Assembly (NCBI GenBank): GCA_039984715.1
Contig: JBDWUA010000010.1
Location: 62,001-126,000 of the forward strand
Reading direction: 5' to 3'
Length of the DNA stretch: 64,000 nt
Origin: JABSSA01 sp039984715
GTDB taxonomy: Bacteria; Pseudomonadota; Alphaproteobacteria; Rhodobacterales; Rhodobacteraceae
Positions 8,901 to 17,220 of this stretch are shown here, piece after piece; the stretch's first letter is position 1; every line of letters begins with the position of its first letter. The position numbers were made by a program, and so were the translations under genes. The notes below the pieces were generated by a model. The model did no database searches. It had not been told where the DNA came from and was given only the letters and a program-made list of their open reading frames with translations.

Positions 8901-9743
8901 TTAATTGGTGCTGGTTTGCACAGCGAACCAATCTGTGACCATCTCGGCCCACCCTTTGGGCACAGTGTGTCCACCCGGGAATAACGCCAATTCCAGCGCG
9001 GTATCAGGATCACAACGCACCCACGCCCGTCGCCAGAACGCTTCTGTTGTTTTAAACCGATCACCGCGCAACTGGCGGCATCCATTTTCTGCGCGCCAAA
9101 GTTCCATCGCGTGATACACATCGCCCTGCATAAAGGCGTCAGGATCGTCAGCGTCTGATCCACGCAACACGCGCCCTTCAAGCGGCACAGTTGTATCTGT
9201 CCAACCATGCGTGTGCAAAAGGCGAACCGATCCATTGCACGCGTCTGGATGTGGTCGCCAAAATGCACCGCCAACCGGAATATAGGCGTAAAACGCATCC
9301 GGTGCTTCACAAGCAAAATAGTGGGTCATAGACCCGCCAATCGAGAAACCGCCCAACATCATCCGAGTTGGGTCCAGATCAAAACGGTGTGCAGCATCGT
9401 CGCGGACCGCACTTAGAAAAGCGACCTCATCGCGCTGCTTTGGTCGATCCGGATGAAACGACCATCCCCGTCGATTGCGGCGGGGTCGTCTTTTGCCATC
9501 TGGTGCAATAACAGCAAAACCGTTTTCCAGCATGACTGGAACCCAACGTTTGTTGCTGGCAGACGCTTTGCCGCTGCCGCCCGCTCCGTGCAAGAACATC
9601 ACGCTGCCTTTGATATCCCCTTCAGGCAGGACAACGTGATAGGTGCCTTGATCGATGGAACACGCTTCGGCGTCTGGGCCGCAGTCAGCCAATGTTGCAT
9701 TCGCAGCAAGTGACAATGACATCGCCGCAAGCGCAACTTTCAT
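8901..9743 (-). CDS. Secreted PHB-depolymerase/LpqC-type esterase
   Basis: A 280-residue alpha/beta hydrolase of the polyhydroxybutyrate depolymerase/feruloyl esterase (LpqC) type. The start at 9743 gives a clean signal peptide (MKVALAAMSLSLAANATLA) with GAGAGAAC-like purines upstream (GAGAGAA); a longer frame to 9902 would have no signal. Visible catalytic parts: oxyanion segment FLHGAGGSG, nucleophile elbow GFSIGGS, Asp in HGWTDTTVP, and His in PGGHTVPKGW, so the Ser-Asp-His triad is complete. Cysteines (ADCGPDAEAC and others) suggest disulfides in the periplasm. The stop is five bases from the convergent opgH stop. Substrate is unknown: polyester, feruloyl ester or other carbohydrate esters are possible. 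Confidence 0.85.
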   Translation of the reverse strand: MKVALAAMSLSLAANATLADCGPDAEACSIDQGTYHVVLPEGDIKGSVMFLHGAGGSGKASASNKRWVPVMLENGFAVIAPDGKRRPRRNRRGWSFHPDRPKQRDEVAFLSAVRDDAAHRFDLDPTRMMLGGFSIGGSMTHYFACEAPDAFYAYIPVGGAFWRPHPDACNGSVRLLHTHGWTDTTVPLEGRVLRGSDADDPDAFMQGDVYHAMELWRAENGCRQLRGDRFKTTEAFWRRAWVRCDPDTALELALFPGGHTVPKGWAEMVTDWFAVQTSTN

Positions 9744-9754
9744 AACCGGTTCTC

Positions 9755-10240
9755 TCAGTATTCGACTGTCGGAAGATCGCTTTTCAACCAACCCGGACCA
9801 GCACCGGACCCTAACATGCCTTCCGGCACGTCGATGATGTTCTTGAACCCAGCCTTGGTCAATCGAGCCGTAAGGCCACGCGAACGAACACCACGTGCGC
9901 AAATCAACGCAACAGAGGCGCTTTTGTCGCCCTTCGTCAATTCAAGCAGCACGTCGGTAAAATCGTCCCGGCGCATATCGATTGGATGCGCACTGGAACC
10001 GACGCCTGTGCCCTTCCATTCATCTGGCCGACGAATGTCGATCAGGAACACCTGACCTGATTTCGCAGCCGCGTGGACTTCTTGCACTGTCATTTTACCA
10101 TCGCCAGCCGCGTCGGCTGTGACGTTAAACCAGTTTGCCGCAAACACGGCACCGCCAACAATCACTGCGCCACCGCCCAAACCAAAAGCCCTGCGTGTGA
10201 CGGTGCGACCTGATTTTACGTTTTCGTTGTCTTGATCCAT
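9755..10240 (-). CDS. Exported rhodanese-like domain protein
   Basis: A 161-residue protein with an N-terminal signal or anchor starting near residue 12, TVTRRAFGLGGGAVIVGGA, which resembles a Tat signal (RRxFG). It is followed by one rhodanese domain: VFLIDIRRPDEWKGTGV and the active-site loop ICARGVRSRGL with a Cys nucleophile, where sulfurtransferases have CRSGxRS. The start at 10240 (GGGACCCGAA upstream) gives MDQDNEN; a frame to 10285 would overlap the micro-gene in front. It lies 11 bases upstream of the esterase and 10 bases downstream of the 27-codon ORF, so the three probably form one transcript. The role is likely periplasmic thiol or sulfur handling; substrate unknown. Confidence 0.85.
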   Translation of the reverse strand: MDQDNENVKSGRTVTRRAFGLGGGAVIVGGAVFAANWFNVTADAAGDGKMTVQEVHAAAKSGQVFLIDIRRPDEWKGTGVGSSAHPIDMRRDDFTDVLLELTKGDKSASVALICARGVRSRGLTARLTKAGFKNIIDVPEGMLGSGAGPGWLKSDLPTVEY

Positions 10241-10250
10241 TTCGGGTCCC

Positions 10251-10334
10251 TTACACAAAGAATGTTGCGAATGTCGTTTGCGCAAAGGTCAGCACGACTG
10301 CCGCTGACGCAATCATGAAAGAATAACGTGTCAT
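10251..10334 (-). CDS. Putative 27-residue hydrophobic micro-protein
   Basis: An ATG at 10334 preceded by a textbook GGAGGTG eight bases upstream opens a 27-codon frame that ends at 10251, ten bases before the rhodanese gene start. The peptide has Met-Thr-Arg-Tyr at its N terminus, then a continuous hydrophobic stretch (FMIASAAVVLTFAQTTFA) and ends in TFFV. It could be a single-pass membrane microprotein, or almost nothing but a signal peptide with an AxA-like end at TFA. The strong ribosome site and tight spacing are the evidence that it is translated. I recognise no family. It may instead couple translation of the rhodanese gene. Confidence 0.55.
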   Translation of the reverse strand: MTRYSFMIASAAVVLTFAQTTFATFFV

Positions 10335-10435
10335 GTTAGGCACCTCCGTCGATCTGCGTATCGTTCAATAACAATAATATATGTTTTCGAAGCCGTTTTG
10401 CAGTGTCCTCGCGCGGAAGTGAGCGGTTCGGGGTA

Positions 10436-11218
10436 TTATTTCAGTATCGGAGGGCGATCTGGGTCCATTCCCGGAGCAAGCCCCGGAACTTCGACGGCCA
10501 CAGGTTGCGGTAAGTCGAAACGCAATCCCTGCCGCGCCATCTGGGCGGAAACAGGGTCGCTGGCTTCGAAAAAGGCGACGTCCAGTGCCCCCGCTTCGAT
10601 CCCGGAAAAGGTCAACGCCTCGGCGACGGCTTTTGCCAACGCGTTTTCAGCACCGGGTTGCGCGCCGATGAACCCCAATAGATGCCCGGCCGCGCCGTTT
10701 TTATCTCGCGATCCGACCAAATATGCGCTTTGGGCTAATCCGGTGGCCATTGCCAATTTTGCATCCAGAGATGCGATCAAAATATCAGGCACAGACGGCG
10801 CGCTTAATTCCGAGAGCGCCCCAGACACTTCTTCAGGCTCATTCTTCAAAGTTTCCGCCAGCCATGCGACGCCATCCGCCGCGAGCAAAAACGATGACGG
10901 CGCAACTTCGGGGTTGAGAGTCAATCCCAAATTCTGTTCTGCCAACAGGTCAACCACGATGCGACCGGATAAGGCCGCGTATGGGGCGGCCTGTCCGACA
11001 AATTGTGCCAACCGTTCTTCTCGATCAAACAACAGTACAACGGTTTGATCGCCTATATCGAACGTTTCCGGGCTAATCACGTCGTCTTCTGGTTCTTCGC
11101 TTAGCAACAAAAACAATTCGGAATCGCCAAGCCGCTCAAAGAACCGAAGGCGCGCAACGTCATCTTCCGGCGCGCGTTCCATCGCTGCATGCGCTAAATC
11201 AAGTGCCGTATCTGTCAT
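10436..11218 (-). CDS. SseB family protein
   Basis: A 260-residue soluble acidic protein with an N-terminal SseB domain: TALDLAHAAMERAPEDDVAR, FFERLGDSELFLLL, then QTVVLLFDREERLAQFV, AAPYAALSGR and LNPE. A second, less conserved half includes LLGFIGAQPGAE. SseB proteins were first described as enhancers of serine sensitivity in E. coli and have no agreed biochemical role. In Rhodobacteraceae such proteins are common housekeeping neighbours. The gene stands alone on the minus strand; about 100 AT-rich bases separate its end from the micro-gene. The final residues PDRPPILK run close to the window's 10436 stop and there is no sign of damage. Confidence 0.8.
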   Translation of the reverse strand: MTDTALDLAHAAMERAPEDDVARLRFFERLGDSELFLLLSEEPEDDVISPETFDIGDQTVVLLFDREERLAQFVGQAAPYAALSGRIVVDLLAEQNLGLTLNPEVAPSSFLLAADGVAWLAETLKNEPEEVSGALSELSAPSVPDILIASLDAKLAMATGLAQSAYLVGSRDKNGAAGHLLGFIGAQPGAENALAKAVAEALTFSGIEAGALDVAFFEASDPVSAQMARQGLRFDLPQPVAVEVPGLAPGMDPDRPPILK

Positions 11219-11409
11219 TTAAACGCTTCCCGTTTCGCACCGGTCTATTGGAACACATATCTGCTCGCCCAAACCATTGTTTTCCGCCCAAGGCGTATTG
11301 TGCCAAGACCGATGCAGCAAGGGACAAAAGGTGTTTACCTCGCCTTATGTTATTCATCGATTGGTTCGCTCTCATACGTTCAAATCCGAAACATCACACC
11401 GCGAAAATG

Positions 11410-11841
11410 CTAAGACATATCCAGTTGCAGATGGGGTTGTCCGTCGCTGGTCCGCTTATTCGTATGCCCTTTGGGGCCAATATCACCGCGAATACGTGAG
11501 CGCAGGTTGGAAAAGCCAGTGGACGTGACCACGTCAACGGGATTGTCCAAATGCAACTCCACTCGGATCCAACCGGGCCTGAGGATCTCGACATCACTTA
11601 CTTGCCCTGCAAACCGCTGGGATAAATAGGTTCCCGTAACCTTATCACCTTGGGTCAACTGGTTGTTTGTACCGTCTTCCAACAATGCCGCCATGGCGTT
11701 CCAATCTCTAAAGCCATGGCGATGGGCCACCAATTCAAGGGATTTCGCATGACCGATTGGCGTCCCTTCATTGATCATGTTCGCACGCAAACGCCGCGCT
11801 TGGTCCTTTGCCTGTAAAACAGTTGGCAGTTTGGTCGTCAT
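11410..11841 (-). CDS. Glyoxalase_8-type superfamily protein
   Basis: A 143-residue protein whose N-terminal half carries the Glyoxalase_8 signature often seen in Rhodobacteraceae: AKDQARRLRANM, then HAKSLELVAHRHGFRDWNAM. The C-terminal half (TQGDKVTGTYLSQRFAGQVS and after) looks like a small beta domain. The start at 11841 (MTTKLP, GAAGGAAC upstream) overlaps the stop of the MATE gene in ATGA form, so the two are translationally coupled. A longer frame to 11964 would lie inside the MATE gene. Despite the family name, no enzymatic activity is established, and no metal-binding pattern typical of glyoxalase I is evident. Confidence 0.75.
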   Translation of the reverse strand: MTTKLPTVLQAKDQARRLRANMINEGTPIGHAKSLELVAHRHGFRDWNAMAALLEDGTNNQLTQGDKVTGTYLSQRFAGQVSDVEILRPGWIRVELHLDNPVDVVTSTGFSNLRSRIRGDIGPKGHTNKRTSDGQPHLQLDMS

Positions 11842-13229
11842 GACAATGTTCCTTCTTCTTTGTGGAAAACGCCCCATTTCAATCCTGTTGTTTGCGCGCT
11901 GTTCCAAAGCACGTAAATCGTAAGACCGAACAGCATCACTTCGGCCATGGGGCCGGCAATCCATACGCCGATTTCACCAAACCAAACCGGCAGTATGAAA
12001 GTCATGGGGATCGCAAAGGCATAAGGTTTGGATAGGCCCAAGATGGCTGCCTTTGCGGCCGATCCGATTGCTTGAAAATACGAGGCGAGCATCATCAACG
12101 GTCCCATTAAGAAAAACACGCAAGTCATAACAGGCAAAATTCGCGCAACTTCGTCGATGACTGAAACGTCTTGGACAAATGCGCTGGCGATTTGGCGCGA
12201 CAAGACTGTCACGAAAATCTGAACCAAACTGCAATAGATGAACGCACCCCAAAGCGCGGTGCGCAAGCTTTCATCCGATCGGCGCCAAAGGGCCGCGCCG
12301 TAATTGTTCCCAGTGATCGTTTGCATTGCAAAGGACAGCCCAAGAAGCGGCATGAATGCAAATGTAATGATGCGTGTGATTATCCCATAAGCTGACACTG
12401 TATCCGCGTAACCGGGTCTTCCAACCCATTGCAACGCAGTGATAATAGCAGCCGACCCAAGAGCAAGACCAAGGAAGTTCAAGCTTTGCGGCGCGCCCAA
12501 AGCAAGGATGCGTGCCCAATACCGCTGCATGGAAAAGTTAAGCAGCGTCGATGGTCGCAGTGACGTCTTACCAAACAAGCGAAACGTTAAGATGATGCCA
12601 AATGCCAGCCCTTGCGCCGCAGCCGTTCCGTATGCCGACCCTGCAACGCCCAGTTCAAAGATCGCGATAAGCACATAGTTGAACAGGATGTTGGCGACGG
12701 ACACCAACAGGCTCATCCCAGCCATAAACCCAACGCGCCCTTCATTACGCAACGCATCCGAATTGACCGACAACACGAACAAAAGCGGCGAGAAGAACAC
12801 CGTGATCCTAAGATAGATCAATCCCATTTCCGCCAGATCGACAGAGCCCCCAGCAACCAGAATGGCCATTGGTTCCCCTAAAAACAGAAACAGCAAGATT
12901 AAGCACCCGCCCAACACCAGGGCCAGTCCATGTGCCCCTGCAAAAACTGCCCGCGCGTTTTCAATGTCTTCAGCGCCAAGAAACCGGGCCAGCAGGCTGG
13001 ACATGCCATTCGAAACAAGCGTCGAAAGCGCCACAATCAGCATGTAAATCGGAAACATCAGCGTGACCGCCGCCAACGCGTCTGGCCCGACATAAATGCC
13101 CAGAAACAGCGCATCCGCGACGGACAAAAGCCCGTTCATTGCCATCACGAAAATGATCGGCAACGCTGTTTTCAAGTAAATGGTACCAAGCGGCCCATCG
13201 GTAAATGTGTTTGTGGGGGTGTCAGACAT
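11838..13229 (-). CDS. MATE family multidrug/cation efflux protein
   Basis: A 463-residue polytopic membrane protein with twelve hydrophobic segments and the two-fold repeat of MATE exporters. Visible parts include the N-terminal LPIIFVMAMNGLLSVADALFLG with GPDALAAVTLMFPI (the family's VD.xFvG...aiAavgl pattern) and, in the second half, LGLSFAMQTITGNNYGA. MATE proteins export cationic drugs or metabolites using Na+ or H+. The start at 13229 (MSDTPTNTF) was chosen by family length; an alternative ATG lies at 13244 and the frame runs to 13283. No regulator is adjacent on this strand. Substrate unknown. Confidence 0.88.
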   Translation of the reverse strand: MSDTPTNTFTDGPLGTIYLKTALPIIFVMAMNGLLSVADALFLGIYVGPDALAAVTLMFPIYMLIVALSTLVSNGMSSLLARFLGAEDIENARAVFAGAHGLALVLGGCLILLFLFLGEPMAILVAGGSVDLAEMGLIYLRITVFFSPLLFVLSVNSDALRNEGRVGFMAGMSLLVSVANILFNYVLIAIFELGVAGSAYGTAAAQGLAFGIILTFRLFGKTSLRPSTLLNFSMQRYWARILALGAPQSLNFLGLALGSAAIITALQWVGRPGYADTVSAYGIITRIITFAFMPLLGLSFAMQTITGNNYGAALWRRSDESLRTALWGAFIYCSLVQIFVTVLSRQIASAFVQDVSVIDEVARILPVMTCVFFLMGPLMMLASYFQAIGSAAKAAILGLSKPYAFAIPMTFILPVWFGEIGVWIAGPMAEVMLFGLTIYVLWNSAQTTGLKWGVFHKEEGTLS

Positions 13230-13546
13230 ATCCCAAAGCCTCATGCCGAATCGCGCAATTTGAGATGGGACCCGCGTTACCATCCGCGCGATATGCGGAA
13301 AGAGGTAGTTTGAGATAAATCGCAGAACTTAACCATGACAAATGTCAGCGAGAGGCAGGCGTCCACAACCTGTGCATTCACTATTCCGAAAGAAATTGCA
13401 GGTCAAGCGCTCCGTTTCATAAACAGAATTGCAAAATATCTGGCGTGCGCGACACCTGATATTTAGATGTTTCATCGTATGGAATACGATGTTTGGCATG
13501 CCGCCCCTCTCACACAAAGGAATCTAAAACTGGGCGCATCATGATC
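13230..13546. other. Intergenic region between MATE gene and ArsR operator
   Basis: About 320 bases between the divergent MATE and arsR-like genes. Short frames on both strands have no ribosome site or recognisable product, and I see no RNA gene. It must contain the MATE promoter; the palindromes listed separately mark the arsR side. Confidence 0.5.
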
Positions 13547-13608
13547 TTATTTCGAATATTTTCGAAATAACTTGACGGATGATATTATTTCTATATTTCT
13601 AGAAATAT
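13547..13608 (+). promoter_or_regulatory. Two palindromes and -35 element at the arsR-type promoter
   Basis: Two perfect inverted repeats flank the promoter. One is TTATTTCGAA at 13547-13556 and TTCGAAATAA at 13561-13570 around a TATT spacer. The other is ATATTTCTAGAAATAT at 13593-13608, whose last bases overlap the ATG of the regulator at 13607. TTGACG at 13572-13577 lies between them and could be the -35 box, with AT-rich candidates for -10 at 13592-13597. This is the arrangement expected for an autorepressed ArsR-family operon. No Shine-Dalgarno precedes the ATG, so a leaderless message is possible. Confidence 0.65.
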
Positions 13609-13951
13609 GGAAAACTCAACAACAGACGACCTTGATCTTTTGAATGCCGCCGCCAGCTTTGCTGCACTTGGATCGGAACAAAGATTAAGCGTATTGCGCA
13701 GCTTGGTGCGCGCTGGATCAAACGGCCTAAGCATAGGAGAATTGGGTGCGCGTACTGACGTCACTGGATCGACGTTGACCCACCACGTCAAAATACTGGC
13801 CCAAGCCGGCTTGGTCACCCAGGAACGACAAGGTCGATCCATTATCTGTGCAGCGGTCGCCTTTGACCAAGTGCGCAGCTTGTCGGAATTCCTATTGAAC
13901 GAATGCTGCGCAGACGCAACCGCCCCAAATCCGGAACATAATCATGGCTGA
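13607..13951 (+). CDS. ArsR/SmtB family winged-helix repressor
   Basis: A 114-residue DNA-binding protein. Seen: FAALGSEQRLSVLRSLVRAG at residues 17-36, then the recognition helix region GARTDVTGSTLTHHVKILAQAGLV and the beta wing ERQGRSIICAAV, the order of ArsR-type repressors. A CC pair occurs near the C terminus (LNECCADA) that could bind a thiophilic metal or arsenite; the N-terminal alpha3 CxC metal motif is absent, so ligand class is unclear. It overlaps the permease gene by eight bases and the operator palindromes precede it, so it likely represses its own operon and responds to the transported compound. Confidence 0.88.
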   Translation: MENSTTDDLDLLNAAASFAALGSEQRLSVLRSLVRAGSNGLSIGELGARTDVTGSTLTHHVKILAQAGLVTQERQGRSIICAAVAFDQVRSLSEFLLNECCADATAPNPEHNHG

Positions 13952-14975
13952 CATCACCAATCCCCAAGGTCGTTTTGACCGTATCCGCAGTTTGGACAAA
14001 GCATGGCTGATATCCCTTGCGATATTGGTCGGGCTTGCTCTTTTGGATCGCACACAGCTTTGGCCATCCGTTGTTTTCACAGTTCAGGCGCTTGGCCACA
14101 CAGGGCCGTTTATTTTGTTTGCGGTGTTGGCCATTGCCTATTTGAAAGCAACCGGTGCGGAAAACCTGTTGGCCCGTGCATTCCAAGGTAATCCCGCCCG
14201 CATGATCATGTTTGCCGCCCTATTGGGGGGAATGTCCCCTTTTTGTTCTTGCGAAGTCATCCCATTTATCGCCGCACTTTTAGCCGTTGGCGCGCCACTT
14301 GGTGCAGTCATGGCCTTTTGGTTGGCCTCACCGTTGATGGACCCGGCGATGTTTCTGATAACGTCAGGAACTCTGGGGTGGGATTTTGCAATCGCAAAAA
14401 CCCTTGCCGCAGTCAGCCTTGGATTGTTTGGCGGCTTTGGAACACAGCTGTTGTCCAATACGCCGTTATTCGTTGATCCACTCAGAGAACGCCCAAGTGT
14501 TGGTGGATGTTGTGGCGCATCCAAACCATTCTCGGGTCAACCCGTTTGGCAATTTTGGAGCGATACAGATCGTGTCGAAACGTTCAAAATCGCTGCTTTG
14601 GATAATGCCGTTTTCTTGCTGAAATGGCTGACACTCGCCTATTTGGTCGAATCCTTGATGCTTGAATATGTTCCAGCGGAATGGATTGCCAACGTTCTGG
14701 GTGGGGAAGGTGTCGGACCTATCATCCTTGGTGCTTTGGTCGGCGCTCCCGCTTATCTGAATGGGTATGCCGCCGTGCCTTTGGTCGACGCATTGATTGA
14801 TCAAGGTATGTCCAATGGCGCCGCTATGTCATTTGTCATTGCAGGTGGTGTCAGTTGCATACCCGCAGCAATTGCCGTCTGGGCATTGGTCAAACCACGC
14901 GTCTTTTTCGCCTATCTTGGCTTTGCAATCGTCGGTGCGGTTTTTGCAGGGCTCGCTTGGCAGGCCGTCGCATAG
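13944..14975 (+). CDS. DUF318/ArsP-type permease
   Basis: A 343-residue membrane protein of the DUF318 permease family, which includes the organoarsenical exporter ArsP. Eight or more hydrophobic segments. Diagnostic parts are ALLGGMSPFCSCEVIPFIAAL with the CSC pair in the first repeat, then PLMDPAMFLIT, and in the second repeat GAPAYLNGYAAVPLV and VIAGGVSCIPAA. A cytoplasmic loop contains GGCCGAS, a further vicinal Cys pair. Its start lies within the end of the arsR-like gene (8-base overlap), so both are one operon. Export of a thiol-reactive metalloid species is the best guess; the exact substrate is inference from the family. Confidence 0.85.
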   Translation: MADITNPQGRFDRIRSLDKAWLISLAILVGLALLDRTQLWPSVVFTVQALGHTGPFILFAVLAIAYLKATGAENLLARAFQGNPARMIMFAALLGGMSPFCSCEVIPFIAALLAVGAPLGAVMAFWLASPLMDPAMFLITSGTLGWDFAIAKTLAAVSLGLFGGFGTQLLSNTPLFVDPLRERPSVGGCCGASKPFSGQPVWQFWSDTDRVETFKIAALDNAVFLLKWLTLAYLVESLMLEYVPAEWIANVLGGEGVGPIILGALVGAPAYLNGYAAVPLVDALIDQGMSNGAAMSFVIAGGVSCIPAAIAVWALVKPRVFFAYLGFAIVGAVFAGLAWQAVA

Positions 14976-15016
14976 TGCGCGATCATCCGAAAGTCACACT
15001 GTGTTTGAAGATGCGC

Positions 15017-15055
15017 CGTCTCTTACTGGCAAAACCATAGGACTGGTAAGAGACG
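15017..15055. repeat. Inverted repeat between convergent genes
   Basis: CGTCTCTTAC at 15017-15026 and GTAAGAGACG at 15046-15055 form a perfect ten-base stem around a 19-base loop. It sits midway between the convergent permease and ClpP stops. There is no T-run on either side, so it is at best a weak or factor-assisted terminator for both. Confidence 0.5.
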
Positions 15056-15069
15056 ACCCCATCAAGAAA

Positions 15070-15663
15070 TCAGTCCAATTCGTCGACCGAATTGATCACA
15101 CGCCCAAGAAGCCCGTAAGAAATGGCGTCATCTGTCGACAACCAGAAATCCCTTTGTGTGTCTTCGGCGATCTTTTCCGGCGTTTGTCCCGTCGCATCAG
15201 CAAACAACCGATCAAACCGAAGACGCATGATCCGAAGCTGTTCAGCCTGAATGGCCATATCTGTAGCCTGACCGCCAATGCCACCTGAAGGTTGGTGCAA
15301 CAAAAACCGTGTATTCGGCAGACAGTACCGGTCTTTCTTTTCCGCTCCTATGAAAATCAAGGCCCCAGCGCTGGCCACCCAACCGGACCCAATGGCGCGG
15401 ACGCGTGGGCGAATGAACTTGATGACATCGTGAACCATGTCGCCAGATTCGACATGTCCACCGGGCGACGAGATCAGCAGATTGATCGGGTCATCGCTGG
15501 CCTCTGCCAGCGCAATAAGGTGCGTGACAGTTTTCTGAGCCAGTTCATGATTGATTTCGCCCGCAACAACAACCGTTCGGGATTTGAAGAACAGGTGATC
15601 AATCCGCCCTGCCCCCGGCTGGTTTGGTTGATCGTTTGTGTCATCAAGTAGTTTCGATTTCAT
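15070..15663 (-). CDS. ClpP-like serine protease (ClpP paralogue)
   Basis: A 197-residue protein of the ClpP/crotonase fold with an intact catalytic triad by alignment to ClpP: Ser98 in GWVASAGAL, His123 in FLLHQPSGG, and Asp172 in TQRDFWLS. The glycine-rich SSPGGHVESG binding strand is present. The N terminus (KSKLLDDTNDQPN) differs from the conserved axial loop of housekeeping ClpP, and no clpX follows, so this is probably a paralogue rather than the main ClpXP subunit. GGAG lies upstream of the ATG. It is divergent from nhaA across a 120-base gap, suggesting shared regulation. Whether it pairs with ClpA (35.3 kb) is unknown. Confidence 0.82.
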   Translation of the reverse strand: MKSKLLDDTNDQPNQPGAGRIDHLFFKSRTVVVAGEINHELAQKTVTHLIALAEASDDPINLLISSPGGHVESGDMVHDVIKFIRPRVRAIGSGWVASAGALIFIGAEKKDRYCLPNTRFLLHQPSGGIGGQATDMAIQAEQLRIMRLRFDRLFADATGQTPEKIAEDTQRDFWLSTDDAISYGLLGRVINSVDELD

Positions 15664-15783
15664 CGTTGGGCTCCATCACAATTCAATCAAAGGTTAGGTG
15701 ATCAAAACGAACTACACCACCCCTCCCTTGCCCTAAGTCTCAGGCTACGTTAATCGAACAAGAAAAACCAAAGGGGGGGTCCC

Positions 15784-17031
15784 ATGTATCGCGTCTGGAA
15801 TTTTTTGACCAACTACTCATTGTTGTTGATCATTGGCGCATTGGTCGCTTTGGTTTGGGCCAATATCGATGCCCACAGCTATCATGAGTTTGTCGAATTC
15901 AAAATTTGGGATCATGCGCCCATTGGGCACCTACATGACGGGCATCGCACCTTAACGCTGCACTATTTGGTCAATGACGTTCTGATGGCCCTTTTCTTTG
16001 CCATTGCGGCAAAGGAAGTTTGGGAAGCCGTCATCCTTAAGAACGGGTCATTACGCGGCAAAAAAGCTGCGACACCCTTGTTTGCAACCGCAGGCGGAAT
16101 GTTCGGACCCATCGGCGTCTACCTTGGACTTGCCTATTTTTTGGGGTCCGACACGTATAATGCCGTTGCCAATGGGTGGGCCATTCCAACCGCAACAGAT
16201 ATCGCATTTAGCTATCTTGTTGGCCGCATCGTGTTTGGTGCGGGTCACCCTGCTGTGCGGTTTTTGCTGCTTTTGGCAATTGCCGATGATGCCGCAGGCC
16301 TGATCATCCTCGCTGTCTTTTATCCATCAGGAGAGCTTGCCCCGGAATGGCTGTTGCTGTCTTTATTCGCATCACTGGCCGTATTTTTCTTGTTCAATTG
16401 GCTTCCGCGTCGTCGCGACCGGCACAAGAAAGATCGACCACATTCGACTTGGGCACGTAAAACCCTTGGGTTCTGGCCTTACGCCGTCGCTGCCTGTGCA
16501 AGCTGGTATGGCTTTATGGCCAGCGGCCTGCACCCGGCTTTGGGCCTTTTGCCGATTGTTCCGACAATCCCACATGCCGATCGTGCGTTTGGTATTTTCG
16601 CGGCCGCCGAACAACATTTGACTGATTTGCTGAACCAAATCGAACACGCCTTGAAATCACCCGTTGAGATCATCTTGTTCTTCTTTGGTTTGCTAAACGC
16701 GGGCGTTGAATTTGGCTCGATCGGCGATGCCACATGGTTGGTATTGGCAGGTCTTATCATCGGCAAACCTGTCGGCATTCTTTTGTTTGGTTGGTTTGCG
16801 GCACGTCCTCTTGGGCTGGGTATGCCAGACGGCATGCGCATCGTGGATTTGATTGTCATCGGGTGTGTGGCCGCGATTGGGTTTACCGTATCGCTTTTCA
16901 TCGCTTCAGTTGCCTTTGACGTCGGTCCGGTTCAGGACGCTGCCAAAATGGGCGCTTTGTTCAGTTTCGCGGCCGCGATCATTTCGATCATCGCTGGCAA
17001 AGTCTTTAGGGTCCAAAAACAAGAGCCATAG
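15784..17031 (+). CDS. nhaA: Na+/H+ antiporter NhaA
   Basis: A 415-residue inner-membrane antiporter that expels Na+ in exchange for H+. The ion-binding Asp pair is visible in LLAIADDAAGLIILA, and the helix IV motif in WAIPTATDIAFSYLV. About twelve hydrophobic segments span the protein, with a charged basic loop (RRRDRHKKDRP) around residue 205. A purine/G-rich ribosome site (AAAGGGGGGG) precedes the ATG. The N-terminal periplasmic loop with several His (HLHDGHRTLTLHY) is typical of the longer NhaA variants. For a marine bacterium this supports pH and sodium homeostasis. Confidence 0.95.
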   Translation: MYRVWNFLTNYSLLLIIGALVALVWANIDAHSYHEFVEFKIWDHAPIGHLHDGHRTLTLHYLVNDVLMALFFAIAAKEVWEAVILKNGSLRGKKAATPLFATAGGMFGPIGVYLGLAYFLGSDTYNAVANGWAIPTATDIAFSYLVGRIVFGAGHPAVRFLLLLAIADDAAGLIILAVFYPSGELAPEWLLLSLFASLAVFFLFNWLPRRRDRHKKDRPHSTWARKTLGFWPYAVAACASWYGFMASGLHPALGLLPIVPTIPHADRAFGIFAAAEQHLTDLLNQIEHALKSPVEIILFFFGLLNAGVEFGSIGDATWLVLAGLIIGKPVGILLFGWFAARPLGLGMPDGMRIVDLIVIGCVAAIGFTVSLFIASVAFDVGPVQDAAKMGALFSFAAAIISIIAGKVFRVQKQEP

Positions 17032-17220
17032 CGCGGCAAAACTGCTGATCACTGTTCTTAAATCGTCAACAATCCGACGAAGCCCTTTAGAATTGTCAGT
17101 AAGTTCGACATAATATGGTCAAGGTCGGTGAATAGGCCGTTAAGGACCCCCCTGTTAAAGGGGGAGTGTCTTTGCATTCAGCAAAGATGTCAGAGCAGCA
17201 AATAGGACGAACGACAGCCA

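Noticed and set aside
13329..13517. 62-codon minus-strand frame upstream of MATE
   Set aside because: No ribosome site and Cys/Arg-rich random-looking content; lies in the promoter region.
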